Below are positions 1 to 8,195 of a DNA stretch of 46,063 bases, piece after piece; the stretch's first letter is position 1; every line of letters starts with the position of its first letter. Below the pieces are notes generated by a model that saw only the letters and a program-made list of their open reading frames with translations, made no database searches and was not told the DNA's origin. Where the stretch lies: NCBI RefSeq assembly GCF_002432345.1, contig NZ_DJDT01000317.1, positions 1 to 46,063 on the forward strand, given 5' to 3'. The DNA is from Pedobacter sp. UBA5917 (GTDB lineage Bacteria > Bacteroidota > Bacteroidia > Sphingobacteriales > Sphingobacteriaceae). Both the position numbers and the translations under genes were made by a program.

Positions 1-39
1 TTTGGAAACGAGCGCAAGCTTAAAATGAAGTTAACCTGA
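1..39 (+). CDS. 3' end of an upstream gene (partial)
   Basis: Frame 1 is open from the left edge to a TGA at 37-39 and would encode a C-terminal tail FGNERKLKMKLT. The other two forward frames stop within the same stretch. Twelve codons are too few to name a family. Its position just before two secreted glycosidases on the same strand suggests another carbohydrate-use gene. Treat as a plausible partial gene only. Confidence 0.4.
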   Translation, partial: FGNERKLKMKLT

Positions 40-92
40 TCAAAAAACTCAATAACAAATAAACAAAATTATCAGTAAGGGCGGAATCAGTT

Positions 93-166
93 GTCAGTCT
101 GAGCGGAGTCGAAGACCTCTCAATAGCTGAAAACAAATGATTATCCTTCGACAGGCTCAGAATGAC
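93..166. repeat. REP-like extragenic inverted repeat
   Basis: The left arm at 93-116 (GTCAGTCTGAGCGGAGTCGA and following bases) pairs imperfectly with the right arm at 145-166 (ending CTCAGAATGAC) across a loop of about 28 bases. As I recall, hairpins built from TCTGAGC...GTCGAAG and its complement recur between genes in many Bacteroidota. It could act as a terminator or mRNA 3' stabiliser for the gene ending at 39. Confidence 0.55.
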
Positions 167-233
167 ATTCATTTTGCGCTCAACTAGTTAAATTACATTG
201 CTAAACCCAACCTAACACACAAATTTTAAACCA

Positions 234-2087
234 ATGAATAAAAAAGTATCTATTTTCTTATCGCTGCTGGGGCTCTCACTTTCCCTATCCGCACAGCAGC
301 AGAACAACTCGTGGAGCATAGTAAAAGGGAAAATTTCCTCACCATGGGCTGAGCAGGTTAACCCTAAAAGCGTGCTGCCCGAGTACCCGCGTCCGCAGTT
401 TGAACGTACCGGTAACTGGAAAAACCTGAACGGACTTTGGGATTACGCCATTTCCGAAAAATCGCAGCGTCCGGCCATTAACCAGGGTAAAATTTTAGTT
501 CCTTTTGCTGTAGAATCGGCACTTTCCGGTGTGGGTAAAACAGTTGGTAAAGACAGTTTACTATGGTATAAAACTGTATTTACTGTTCCTTCAAATATGA
601 GGGGCAAAGAGATTCTGCTCCATTTCGGTGCGGTTGACTGGAGATCTACCGTAAGCATTAACGGTAAAGAGGTAGGCAAACACGAAGGTGGTTTCGATCC
701 TTTTAGCTTTAATATTACCCCGTTTTTAAATAAAGGCGGCAACCAGACTTTAACCGTAGAGGTTTGGGATCCGACAGACGAAGGTCCTCAGCCAAGAGGT
801 AAACAGGTAAAAAAGCCCGAAGGTATCTGGTATACTCCGGTAACCGGTATATGGCAAACCGTATGGATTGAGGCCGTAAACAAAGCACATATCGACCACA
901 TCAAGGTTACGCCTGATATTGATCAGCAATCGTTGGCCGTTACACCATTTTTAACAGGGGCAGCTGCGGGCGATCAGGTTAAAGTTTCGGCCTGGGATGG
1001 TACTACAAAAGTTGCTGAGCAAACCGGCGACGGTAGTGGCAACATTACTTTAAAAATTGCCAATCCTAAACTTTGGAGTACGAAAAATCCATTTTTATAC
1101 GATTTAAAAGTAGAATTGATATCAAAAGGCAAAAAAGCAGATGAGGTGAAAAGTTATTTCGCGATGCGCAAAACCTCTATCGGCAAAGATCAGAATGGTA
1201 TACAGCGCATGTTGCTGAACAACGAATTTGTTTTCCAGTTTGGTCCGCTAGATCAGGGATGGTGGCCTGATGGTTTATACACCGCTCCAACCGATGCCGC
1301 TTTAAAGTTCGATATCGATAAAACAAAGGAAATGGGTTTCAACATGATCAGGAAACACATTAAGGTAGAACCTGCACGTTGGTATTACTATTGCGATAAG
1401 GCCGGAATGCTGGTTTGGCAGGATATGCCAAGTGGCGATTTGGGTAACGGCTGGGAAAACCGTCCGGGTATTTTAGACCATGGCTCGGATAAAAACAGAA
1501 CTGCCGAATCAGAAGGTTATTATAAAAAAGAGTGGAATGCCATTATCGATGCACTTTACAATGTACCATCTATTGTAGTTTGGACACCGTTTAACGAAGC
1601 CTGGGGACAGTTTAAAACGGTAGAAATTGCCAAGTGGACAAAAGAAAAAGATCCATCGCGATTGGTAAATACAGCCAGTGGAGGTAATTTCCATCCGGTT
1701 GGCGATATCATCGACCTGCATAATTACCCACACCCGGCAATGCCAAGTCCTGATTATTTCGGGAAGGATTACGCGCTTGTATTGGGCGAGTTTGGTGGTT
1801 TAGGTCTTCCGATCGATGGCCATGTATGGCAACAGAAAAACAACTGGGGATACCAGAGCTTTAAAAATAAAGGTGATTTGTTCAATAAATATGCTGAATT
1901 TACCAAACGTTTAGAGCAATTGATCCCTCTAGGACTTTCGGCCGGGGTTTATACTCAAACTACCGATGTAGAAGTAGAAACGAACGGTTTAATGACCTAC
2001 GACAGAAAAGATATTAAATTTTCGGAAGCACAGATGAAAGCCCTGCACGATAAACTGTATCAGATTAACGTGCCGGTAAATAAATAG
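234..2087 (+). CDS. Secreted GH2-family glycoside hydrolase (beta-galactosidase-like)
   Basis: 617 aa. Residues 1-20 form a signal peptide ending in LSA-QQQ. The rest shows GH2 order: an N-terminal jelly-roll sugar-binding domain (about 45-215, with LWYKTVFTVP and GGFDPFSFNI), an immunoglobulin-like domain (about 215-320) and a catalytic TIM barrel. The family acid/base is Glu455 in PFNEAWGQ and the nucleophile is Glu519 in LGEFGG, both intact. It is short compared with LacZ (about 1,000 aa) because it lacks the C-terminal domains, as is common for compact Bacteroidota GH2 enzymes. It should act in the periplasm or at the surface on beta-linked oligosaccharides, but the exact substrate (galactoside, mannoside, glucuronide or arabinoside) cannot be read from sequence. 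The same-strand GH43 gene follows after 191 bp. Confidence 0.9.
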   Translation: MNKKVSIFLSLLGLSLSLSAQQQNNSWSIVKGKISSPWAEQVNPKSVLPEYPRPQFERTGNWKNLNGLWDYAISEKSQRPAINQGKILVPFAVESALSGVGKTVGKDSLLWYKTVFTVPSNMRGKEILLHFGAVDWRSTVSINGKEVGKHEGGFDPFSFNITPFLNKGGNQTLTVEVWDPTDEGPQPRGKQVKKPEGIWYTPVTGIWQTVWIEAVNKAHIDHIKVTPDIDQQSLAVTPFLTGAAAGDQVKVSAWDGTTKVAEQTGDGSGNITLKIANPKLWSTKNPFLYDLKVELISKGKKADEVKSYFAMRKTSIGKDQNGIQRMLLNNEFVFQFGPLDQGWWPDGLYTAPTDAALKFDIDKTKEMGFNMIRKHIKVEPARWYYYCDKAGMLVWQDMPSGDLGNGWENRPGILDHGSDKNRTAESEGYYKKEWNAIIDALYNVPSIVVWTPFNEAWGQFKTVEIAKWTKEKDPSRLVNTASGGNFHPVGDIIDLHNYPHPAMPSPDYFGKDYALVLGEFGGLGLPIDGHVWQQKNNWGYQSFKNKGDLFNKYAEFTKRLEQLIPLGLSAGVYTQTTDVEVETNGLMTYDRKDIKFSEAQMKALHDKLYQINVPVNK

Positions 2088-2090
2088 TTC

Positions 2091-2185
2091 CGTCATTGCG
2101 AGAAGGCTTTTTCAGCCGACGAAGCAATCTTAATGCTTTCGCTAGCAGCGATCGTTGTAGGATTGCTTCGTGCCTCGCAATGACG
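2091..2185. repeat. Long extragenic inverted repeat
   Basis: CGTCATTGCGAG at 2091 pairs with CTCGCAATGACG ending at 2185, and an inner GAAGCAATC pairs with GATTGCTTC. It begins 3 bp after the GH2 stop codon. It resembles a family of CGTCATTGCGAG hairpins seen in many Bacteroidota intergenic regions. It may terminate transcription or protect the GH2 message. Confidence 0.7.
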
Positions 2186-2195
2186 ACATTTTGCT

Positions 2196-2262
2196 GAAAT
2201 CTATCGAGGTAGATTTCTCCATTTCGTTTCACTCCATTCGATAGCTATCGGATCGAAATGAC
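2196..2262. repeat. Two further stem-loops before the GH43 gene
   Basis: GAAATCT at 2196 pairs with AGATTTC ending at 2217. CATTTCG at 2220-2226 pairs with CGAAATG at 2254-2260, enclosing a perfect 12-bp palindrome CGATAGCTATCG at 2239-2250. Together with the preceding repeat they fill nearly all of the 191-bp gap and leave only about 16 bp before the next start codon. Confidence 0.55.
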
Positions 2263-2278
2263 GGTAAATCAATAATCC

Positions 2279-3799
2279 ATGATAAAGAAAATCAATCTCC
2301 CTTATTATATCGCATTAGCTGTAATCTTTAAATTACTCCTAACAGCAAATCTTTTATCCGCGCAAACGCCCATAGAACCGGTAATTGCAGGAGATTTTGC
2401 CGATCCTACCATCATCCGGGCAAATAACCAGTATTATGCTGTGGGTACCTCTTCGGAATGGGCACCGCATTTTCCTGTTTATACTTCGAAAGATCTGCTG
2501 AACTGGAAACAATCGGGATATATTTTTGATAAGGCTCCTGAATGGACATCGGGTTCATTTTGGGCGCCTGAATACGATTATCACGACAATACTTATTTCC
2601 TTTATTATACCGCAAGACGGAAAAAAGACAACGTTTCTTATATCGGGGTAGCTACATCCAAATATCCCAACAGGGGTTTTGTTGATCAGGGCATCATCAT
2701 CGATTATGGAAAGGAAGCAATCGACGCCTTTGTTTATGCTGATGGCGATACGCGTTATATCACGTTTAAAGCTTATGGATTGGACAAACGACCGATTGAA
2801 ATTTTAGCTTATAAATTATCTAAAAACGGGCTTAAAGTAGAAGGAGAACCTTTTTCGTTGCTCAAAGACGATGAACGCATAGGCATGGAAGGGCAGAGCA
2901 TCTTAAAAAATGGTGGATATTATTATCTTTTCTATTCTGCCGGAAACTGTTGTGGTGCACAGTGCAGTTATAATGTAAGGGTGGCCAGATCGAAATCGTT
3001 TAAGGGGCCTTATGAAAAATATGAAAACAACCCGCTTTTAATGGAAAACGAATACTGGAAATGTTCAGGACACGGTACTTTTGTAAAAGCAGCAAATGGA
3101 AAAATAAACTACCTATACCATGCTTATAATAAAAAGTCGAATGTTTTTTCAGGTAGGCAGGGCATGCTTGCACAGTTAAACTGGTCGGAAAAAGGTGGGT
3201 GGCCGTTACTTAAAGAACTATCCGGTCCGGCAGTTAATCAGGATCTTAAATTAGTGTTTGCTAAGCCAGCAGTTGATAAAAGATGGCAATGGGATTTTAG
3301 AAATTCGACACCAAAAATTTTGCAACAGAACGGCCAGCTTCATTTATCAGGAAGTATCAATAAAGACAACCTTGCCGGGATAGCATTAACTATGAGGCCG
3401 GTATCGGGAGCTTTTGAAGCCACTACAACAGTAACCAATACCAATACCGCGTTAAAAGGTCTGGTATATTATGGCGATGCAGGCGCAGCAATAGGTATTG
3501 GCATATCTGGAAATGAAATAGAATTCTGGAAAGTAGAAAATAAAGTAAGAACGGTGCTTTCGAAAGCAAAAACTTCAATAACAGTTCCGGTTGGGCTTAA
3601 AATGAAAATTGCCGATGATTTAAGCCTGCTTGTATTTTTCAGAGAAGGCAATAAAGAATGGCAAAATGTACCTGTCCAGGAAAAAATAACCGTTAATTTT
3701 TTACCACAATGGGATAGAAGTCCACGTATTGGCCTTCATTTTAAAGGAAGTGTTAGTCAGGATGCCGATTTCTCTTCATTTAGCCTAACGTATAATTAA
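2279..3799 (+). CDS. Secreted GH43-family glycosidase (arabinanase/xylosidase-like)
   Basis: 506 aa with a hydrophobic leader (residues 8-28, cleavage near SAQ). Residues about 32-320 form the five-bladed GH43 propeller. The general base is Asp42 in GDFADPT, the pKa modulator Asp149 in AIDAFVY, and the general acid Glu204 in GMEGQS, so the catalytic triad is complete. Residues about 330-506 form a C-terminal beta-sandwich accessory domain that begins at RWQWDF. GH43 enzymes release arabinose or xylose from plant polysaccharides; the subfamily, and so the substrate, is not decided here. With the GH2 gene upstream it probably belongs to a hemicellulose or pectin side-chain cluster extending to the left. 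A paired-Cys segment (NCCGAQC, about residue 222) lies near the active-site face. Confidence 0.9.
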   Translation: MIKKINLPYYIALAVIFKLLLTANLLSAQTPIEPVIAGDFADPTIIRANNQYYAVGTSSEWAPHFPVYTSKDLLNWKQSGYIFDKAPEWTSGSFWAPEYDYHDNTYFLYYTARRKKDNVSYIGVATSKYPNRGFVDQGIIIDYGKEAIDAFVYADGDTRYITFKAYGLDKRPIEILAYKLSKNGLKVEGEPFSLLKDDERIGMEGQSILKNGGYYYLFYSAGNCCGAQCSYNVRVARSKSFKGPYEKYENNPLLMENEYWKCSGHGTFVKAANGKINYLYHAYNKKSNVFSGRQGMLAQLNWSEKGGWPLLKELSGPAVNQDLKLVFAKPAVDKRWQWDFRNSTPKILQQNGQLHLSGSINKDNLAGIALTMRPVSGAFEATTTVTNTNTALKGLVYYGDAGAAIGIGISGNEIEFWKVENKVRTVLSKAKTSITVPVGLKMKIADDLSLLVFFREGNKEWQNVPVQEKITVNFLPQWDRSPRIGLHFKGSVSQDADFSSFSLTYN

Positions 3800-3805
3800 A
3801 TCTTG

Positions 3806-3829
3806 CCGTCAGATGGAAACGTCTGACGG
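3806..3829. terminator. Bidirectional terminator hairpin
   Basis: CCGTCAGA at 3806-3813 pairs perfectly with TCTGACGG at 3822-3829 across an 8-base loop. It lies 6 bp after the GH43 stop, between two convergent genes, so it can serve both. There is no long U tract, so termination efficiency is uncertain. Confidence 0.65.
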
Positions 3830-3886
3830 TTAATTCGATCCCTAGTAAATGCTGGATTGGCGGCTGATGGTAACATTCAATATCAG

Positions 3887-4336
3887 TTACAAAGTAGTTT
3901 TCAGCTCCATCGATAGTATCGGGTAAGGTTTGCCTGCATCATCCAGTTCGCTGCGGCTAACAGTTACAAAACCCAACTTTTCGTAAAAACCTACTGCCTG
4001 ATCATTCTGTTCGTTTACGTCAACTGTATTAATGCCATGTTCTTTCTTGACAAAATCGATAAGCTTTTTGCCCAGTCCTTTTCCCCTTGCATCAGCATGG
4101 ATAAACAACATTTGTATCGCTTCGCCACTGATTCCGATAAAACCTGATATTTTCCCGTCTTCCTTGGCGCTATAAAGCTGTACCTGATCAAAATATTGGT
4201 CTAAAATCAACTCCCGATAAGTAACAATATCACTTTCGGAAAGAAAATGATGTGTTGCCCTTACCGAGCTTTCCCATATTGTAATCAGTTCCTGATAATC
4301 TTTTTTCGCTGCCTGTTCAATTAATATTTCTTTCAC
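3887..4336 (-). CDS. GNAT-family N-acetyltransferase
   Basis: 149 aa, the usual size for a single GNAT domain. The acetyl-CoA binding motif A is visible as MLFIHADARGKGLGKKLIDF, with RGKGLG as the pyrophosphate loop; FYEKLGF near the C terminus is the typical final GNAT segment. The acceptor is unknown. The start is GTG at 4336 and overlaps the upstream gene's stop as GTGA, indicating translational coupling. It is the last gene of a three-gene minus-strand operon (5941 to 3887). Confidence 0.85.
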   Translation of the reverse strand: MKEILIEQAAKKDYQELITIWESSVRATHHFLSESDIVTYRELILDQYFDQVQLYSAKEDGKISGFIGISGEAIQMLFIHADARGKGLGKKLIDFVKKEHGINTVDVNEQNDQAVGFYEKLGFVTVSRSELDDAGKPYPILSMELKTTL

Positions 4337-5343
4337 GGTTTTTTCATTTTTTTCAATACAAACTCGGTTTCAGCAATGAAATCTTCTATTGGATTAGTCT
4401 TCCCAAAATCGGCCAGGGTGAGTTCGGATGTGCCTGTTTTTTTATTGAATTTTAAACGTACATCAGTGCCGTTGTAAAGCCCGTTATAAGTTTTTCGTAC
4501 AATGCTGAAGCCTGCAAAATTATCAAAAGCATAACTTTTAAACAATATACCCAGGCGGTAAACTTTTATTTTTTTGGTGTTCAGGTCAAAAACTACCCTT
4601 TTACTAACGGTAAGCACAAAAATGGCAATTGGTAATAATACGATAGCCGATAATTGTTTGTCGCTATCGGTTGGTTGTATCCTGGTGAATAGGTTGTACC
4701 AGAAATAGCAGGCAAATAACCCGAAAAAGATCAGTGCCGGTACAAATTTTGATATACCCCTGCGTTTTAATTTATACCCCTGATCATTCGAGATGTAATA
4801 GTTTAACACACCTAAATCAATCAGACTTGGCCCTGCTGCAAGTGGCAGCTCCTGAATTGAATTGATCATATTATTTACCGAAGAGAGCACAACGGCATCG
4901 AAATGTTGTTTGTCTTTATCCTGTTCGCCGGTAAAAGAAGGAGAGATGCGATAGCCCTTACCATAACGGTCGTTGGTGCTTTTTAGGTAATAAACCAGTC
5001 CGAAGCGTATATGTGGATCGATTGAGGCTACCTCGTTAAACCGCATCAACTGTTTTTTGCCAAAAATGGTTTTAAGGCTGATGTTTTGCGCTGTTGAATC
5101 AAAAATTACCTGGCGCCTGCCATAAGTGAAAAAAAGCATGCAGGCCAAAAGAAAAGGTATTAAAAGCAGATAACCCGCAAAATACTTCGCTTCAATTTCT
5201 GCAAAATTTCCTTTAACCATTATTATAATTGTCACCAATGGCAATAATAGAAACAGTGCAATTACAGCTATACCAATTGGAACCAGAAACACAAGTGGTT
5301 TGATCACAATGGATCGATCGTTGATCTGATAATACTTTGCCAT
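4333..5343 (-). CDS. Integral membrane protein of unknown function with an internal duplication
   Basis: 336 aa; I do not recognise the family. It has two hydrophobic hairpins (about 17-44 plus 54-73, and about 197-217 plus 227-246). Each is followed by a soluble segment with the same pattern: RRQVIFDSTAQNISLKTIFG and then KRVVFDLNTKKIKVYRLG. The protein therefore looks like a tandem repeat of 'membrane hairpin plus small beta-rich domain', reminiscent of bacterial PH-like membrane proteins, though that likeness is weak. Start ATG at 5343. The gene lies 4 bp downstream of the 197-aa gene and overlaps the GNAT gene by 4 bp, so the three are almost certainly co-transcribed. Confidence 0.75.
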   Translation of the reverse strand: MAKYYQINDRSIVIKPLVFLVPIGIAVIALFLLLPLVTIIIMVKGNFAEIEAKYFAGYLLLIPFLLACMLFFTYGRRQVIFDSTAQNISLKTIFGKKQLMRFNEVASIDPHIRFGLVYYLKSTNDRYGKGYRISPSFTGEQDKDKQHFDAVVLSSVNNMINSIQELPLAAGPSLIDLGVLNYYISNDQGYKLKRRGISKFVPALIFFGLFACYFWYNLFTRIQPTDSDKQLSAIVLLPIAIFVLTVSKRVVFDLNTKKIKVYRLGILFKSYAFDNFAGFSIVRKTYNGLYNGTDVRLKFNKKTGTSELTLADFGKTNPIEDFIAETEFVLKKMKKP

Positions 5344-5347
5344 AGTG

Positions 5348-5941
5348 TTATGCCCGTTGTTGTTTCGCCTTTTTTCGATTAACTATACCAATAATATACA
5401 TCAGGATAAAGAATGGGATAAGCAATAACCAGGGGTTATCTGTTAGTCTGCCCAATAAGGTTATTTTTGCCTCATCCCAATCGTGTATGCCTTTTTCTAC
5501 CAGCAGTTCATTTTTAACGGTAAGTTTAAAAATGGTAACCTCACGTTTGTCGCCCATAATAAAACGCGATATGGCTTTGCCCACGCCAGCCTCACGTGCA
5601 GAGGCCAACTGCGATTTAAGCACTTTAACCTCTACCGTATCACCTTCTTTAATTTTGTTGGCCAGTGCTTTTTCATCTTCGGTATTGCCCTGCCACGGTA
5701 AGCGAAGGCTAATGTCTTCCTTTTCTGGTTTGATAAAGAGATAGGACATCAGCACGCGGTCGTTCTGTTTCTTTTCCATTACCCAAAGTTCCTTTGCTAC
5801 AAATCTTGCCGTGGTAAAATCTGCTTCTGTACGGGCATTGGCCTCATTTGTGGTTTGATCGAAAGTGTTGAATATCCAGAAGGTTACACCGGATAAAACA
5901 ATAAATACCGCAAAAACTGCGATGATGATTTTTTTTGTCAT
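5348..5941 (-). CDS. Membrane protein of unknown function
   Basis: 197 aa. There is one N-terminal membrane segment (about 5-25), a mostly extracytoplasmic soluble region of about 140 residues, and a second membrane segment (about 165-187) followed by a basic tail RKKAKQQRA. No family recognised. First gene of the three-gene operon ending in a GNAT acetyltransferase. Start ATG at 5941; any promoter must lie in the 347-bp gap upstream. Confidence 0.7.
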   Translation of the reverse strand: MTKKIIIAVFAVFIVLSGVTFWIFNTFDQTTNEANARTEADFTTARFVAKELWVMEKKQNDRVLMSYLFIKPEKEDISLRLPWQGNTEDEKALANKIKEGDTVEVKVLKSQLASAREAGVGKAISRFIMGDKREVTIFKLTVKNELLVEKGIHDWDEAKITLLGRLTDNPWLLLIPFFILMYIIGIVNRKKAKQQRA

Positions 5942-6288
5942 GGAGCAATTAATCAGTTAAATACGTTAAACTATTTTGCTCCCTTGTTTGGTGAGGAGCG
6001 TCGTAAATAAACGTTTAAAGCATGGAAAAGTTTGTAACTATTAAGTTGCTGTTGAGGGATATATGGTGTTAGGTTTAGGGTGTAAGGTTTAAGGCGTAGG
6101 GTTTAGGGGGCGATAAATCAAAATGATACAGAACTAAGGTGCTCTCAAGTGGCTTAGGTGGTTCAAAATAATGAGTAGAATACTATAACGTTATAACTAT
6201 GGTGTTTTTTTCTGACTATTAAGAAGTTAAGGGAAATTAAGGTTTTTAACCCGAGATTAATTCCATCATCCATCATACCTCATCCATT
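5942..6288. other. Intergenic region without a gene
   Basis: No supportable coding frame in 347 bp. It contains a G/T-rich stretch of degenerate TTTAGGG-like repeats (about 6066-6112) and a run of CATC/CCATT-type short repeats (about 6263-6310) that crosses the 3' end of the MOSC gene. It must carry the promoter of the operon starting at 5941 and the end of the MOSC transcript. I could not place convincing promoter boxes or a clear terminator. Confidence 0.5.
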
Positions 6289-7113
6289 TTACATTTCTTC
6301 CACCTTCCATTCCACAACTTTTAACTCATCGCCCAGTTTGATTATTCCCGAATGTTGGTGCAAAAGGTTCTGCCCGAATAAGATTTTTTTACCTGCGGTG
6401 CGGTAACCAGCCAGTGTTCTTAACGGTTCCTGCCCTTTTTCTCCAGTTTGCTGGTCGATGGTGATCAATACACACCTTGCACAGGGCTTTACTGCCGAAA
6501 ATAAAGTTTCGCCAATGTAAAAGGTCTTAAAGCTATCTTCGATATGGGGTGTTCCACCGGTAAAAACAAAGTTTGGTCTGAAACGGTCCATCTTAACCGC
6601 GTTCTGAAGTTTTTCGTTAAGTCCATCAAGGGCCGATTGACCGATCAATAAACATGGATAACCATCGGCAAAACTGACCACTTCATCGTTCGATGCATAC
6701 CTCGGATCGACCATTCTTTTTTCGGTAACGGGCATTTTTACCAACCTCACTTTAAATTTCAGAAAATCCGAAAACCAGTTGCTTACGGTTGCGCTAACTT
6801 CAACGCCTATAGCAGTATCATTCCAGATCACAACCGGAAAACTTTTTCCATTGTCCTCATCCAACAGAAATGATACCTGCTGATCTGCCTGTGTTTTATG
6901 CGATATCACCAGCCTGCCATCAACAATGTTTACGGCAAGCATAGCCAGTTCGAAATACTTGCGCTGTGTGATAAATGTTCCTTCTTCATCAACAAGCATC
7001 CATCGCCTGTCGTATTGCAGGCCCCTTTCCTCAAGCCTGGCCTGATCAAGACTTATGCCGCCCAGCGATTTAATAGGATAGATATACAGCCCTGAAATGA
7101 AAAATTTATTCAC
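6289..7113 (-). CDS. MOSC domain protein (putative molybdenum-cofactor sulfur-carrier type)
   Basis: 274 aa. Residues 1 to about 120 match the MOSC N-terminal beta-barrel domain (YIYPIKSLGG, ERGLQYDRRWMLVD). Residues about 130-265 are the MOSC domain with the conserved segment RFRPNFVFTGG and the cysteine motif PCARCVLITID. Related proteins include the C-terminal domain of Moco sulfurase and the mARC/YcbX reductases that bind molybdenum cofactor. A role in Moco-dependent reduction or sulfur transfer is likely, but no partner genes are nearby. The start is a GTG at 7113; no internal ATG fits the conserved N terminus better. Confidence 0.85.
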   Translation of the reverse strand: MNKFFISGLYIYPIKSLGGISLDQARLEERGLQYDRRWMLVDEEGTFITQRKYFELAMLAVNIVDGRLVISHKTQADQQVSFLLDEDNGKSFPVVIWNDTAIGVEVSATVSNWFSDFLKFKVRLVKMPVTEKRMVDPRYASNDEVVSFADGYPCLLIGQSALDGLNEKLQNAVKMDRFRPNFVFTGGTPHIEDSFKTFYIGETLFSAVKPCARCVLITIDQQTGEKGQEPLRTLAGYRTAGKKILFGQNLLHQHSGIIKLGDELKVVEWKVEEM

Positions 7114-7205
7114 GGCTTAAAGATAAAAAACACATTTTGGATTTATCTGTTAATGGAATTGAATTAACTTAGTATTTATCTAAATCCACGCTTGATCAAT
7201 AATAA

Positions 7206-7514
7206 ATGAACGCTAGAAAAACTTTAACCAGGCAGATAATCGAACGGTTAGCTTTATTGGTAATACCTTTGTTCGGGGTATATCTGTTAATGGAATTCAC
7301 CTATAACCCACATGCACTTTGCGTAGGCAACGAACACAGGCACACCATGGGGCCCGTAGGTTATATCATCTTAGGTGCGGCGATTATTATTATCTGGGTT
7401 TTGGCCATAATTTTCGAACAGATCTGGCGGTATTTTAAGAAAGACCGTAAAATTTCTTTCCTAATGGTGTTTTTATTCCTCCTCGTCATCATTTCGGTTA
7501 TCTGTTTTATTTAA
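7206..7514 (+). CDS. Small three-helix membrane protein, unknown
   Basis: 102 aa with three clear hydrophobic helices (about 14-30, 50-70, 80-101) and a short loop containing Cys and several His (HALCVGNEHRHTMG) between the first two. The His/Cys-rich loop could bind a metal, but this is only a composition remark. No family recognised. It is divergent from the MOSC gene and 21 bp upstream of the following lipoprotein, probably one transcript. Confidence 0.6.
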   Translation: MNARKTLTRQIIERLALLVIPLFGVYLLMEFTYNPHALCVGNEHRHTMGPVGYIILGAAIIIIWVLAIIFEQIWRYFKKDRKISFLMVFLFLLVIISVICFI

Positions 7515-7535
7515 ACCAATCTAAATTACTAAGTA

Positions 7536-8171
7536 ATGAAAAAATACCTTAGCCTAATCAGTTTATCTCTGTTAGTTGTCTTTGTGGCCTGTACCAGGCA
7601 AAACCCTAAATATATCGGTAAAGATTATGGCGTGTTTGATATCGATCAGGTGAGCTTTAACGAAAACCTTGATACACTCTTCTCCAGGTCGCCATTTTTT
7701 GTAATTACCAAGAAAAATTCGCACTTCGATACCCTCCAAAAGAAAGAAATCTGGACAGATACACTGTTATACACTTATAGGATACCGAAAGCGAAGGTTG
7801 CCGGTTTATATCGCTTTAAAAACATAACAGTTAAAGATAATGTGGTTTCTTTTACTGCCGATAAAAATAAGAAATTCAGAAAGGTTGATTTCTCGATCTA
7901 TATTTCGACCGCCGAATATGATAAATTAATTTCCCTATGCAAGGATTTTAAAGATGTAACTACTGAACAGGTTCGGAAATTTAACAACAATAAATATATC
8001 ATATTACAAAAAGAAGAGGGGCAGAAACAGACTACGCTTTACTGCCTCAACAATAAAACGGATATTTACAATAAAGATGAAGGCGATTATTTTATCCGCA
8101 TCAATGTAAACGATCTCCGTATTAAAAACGACCGGTTTTATGAACTTGAAAATAATGATATCAAACACTAA
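7536..8171 (+). CDS. Predicted lipoprotein, unknown function
   Basis: 211 aa. The N terminus MKKYLSLISLSLLVVFVAC followed by TRQN is a lipoprotein signal with the modified Cys at residue 19. The mature part is beta-strand rich, lysine rich and has no motif I recognise. It follows the 102-aa membrane protein by 21 bp and converges on the MscS channel gene, with only 24 bp between stops. Confidence 0.7.
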   Translation: MKKYLSLISLSLLVVFVACTRQNPKYIGKDYGVFDIDQVSFNENLDTLFSRSPFFVITKKNSHFDTLQKKEIWTDTLLYTYRIPKAKVAGLYRFKNITVKDNVVSFTADKNKKFRKVDFSIYISTAEYDKLISLCKDFKDVTTEQVRKFNNNKYIILQKEEGQKQTTLYCLNNKTDIYNKDEGDYFIRINVNDLRIKNDRFYELENNDIKH

Positions 8172-8195
8172 AATCTAAGTGCAGGCCAACCTATG

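Noticed and set aside
5483..5744. Two overlapping plus-strand frames of 72 and 85 aa
   Set aside because: Both are antisense to the 197-aa membrane protein gene, which fits an operon with its neighbours.
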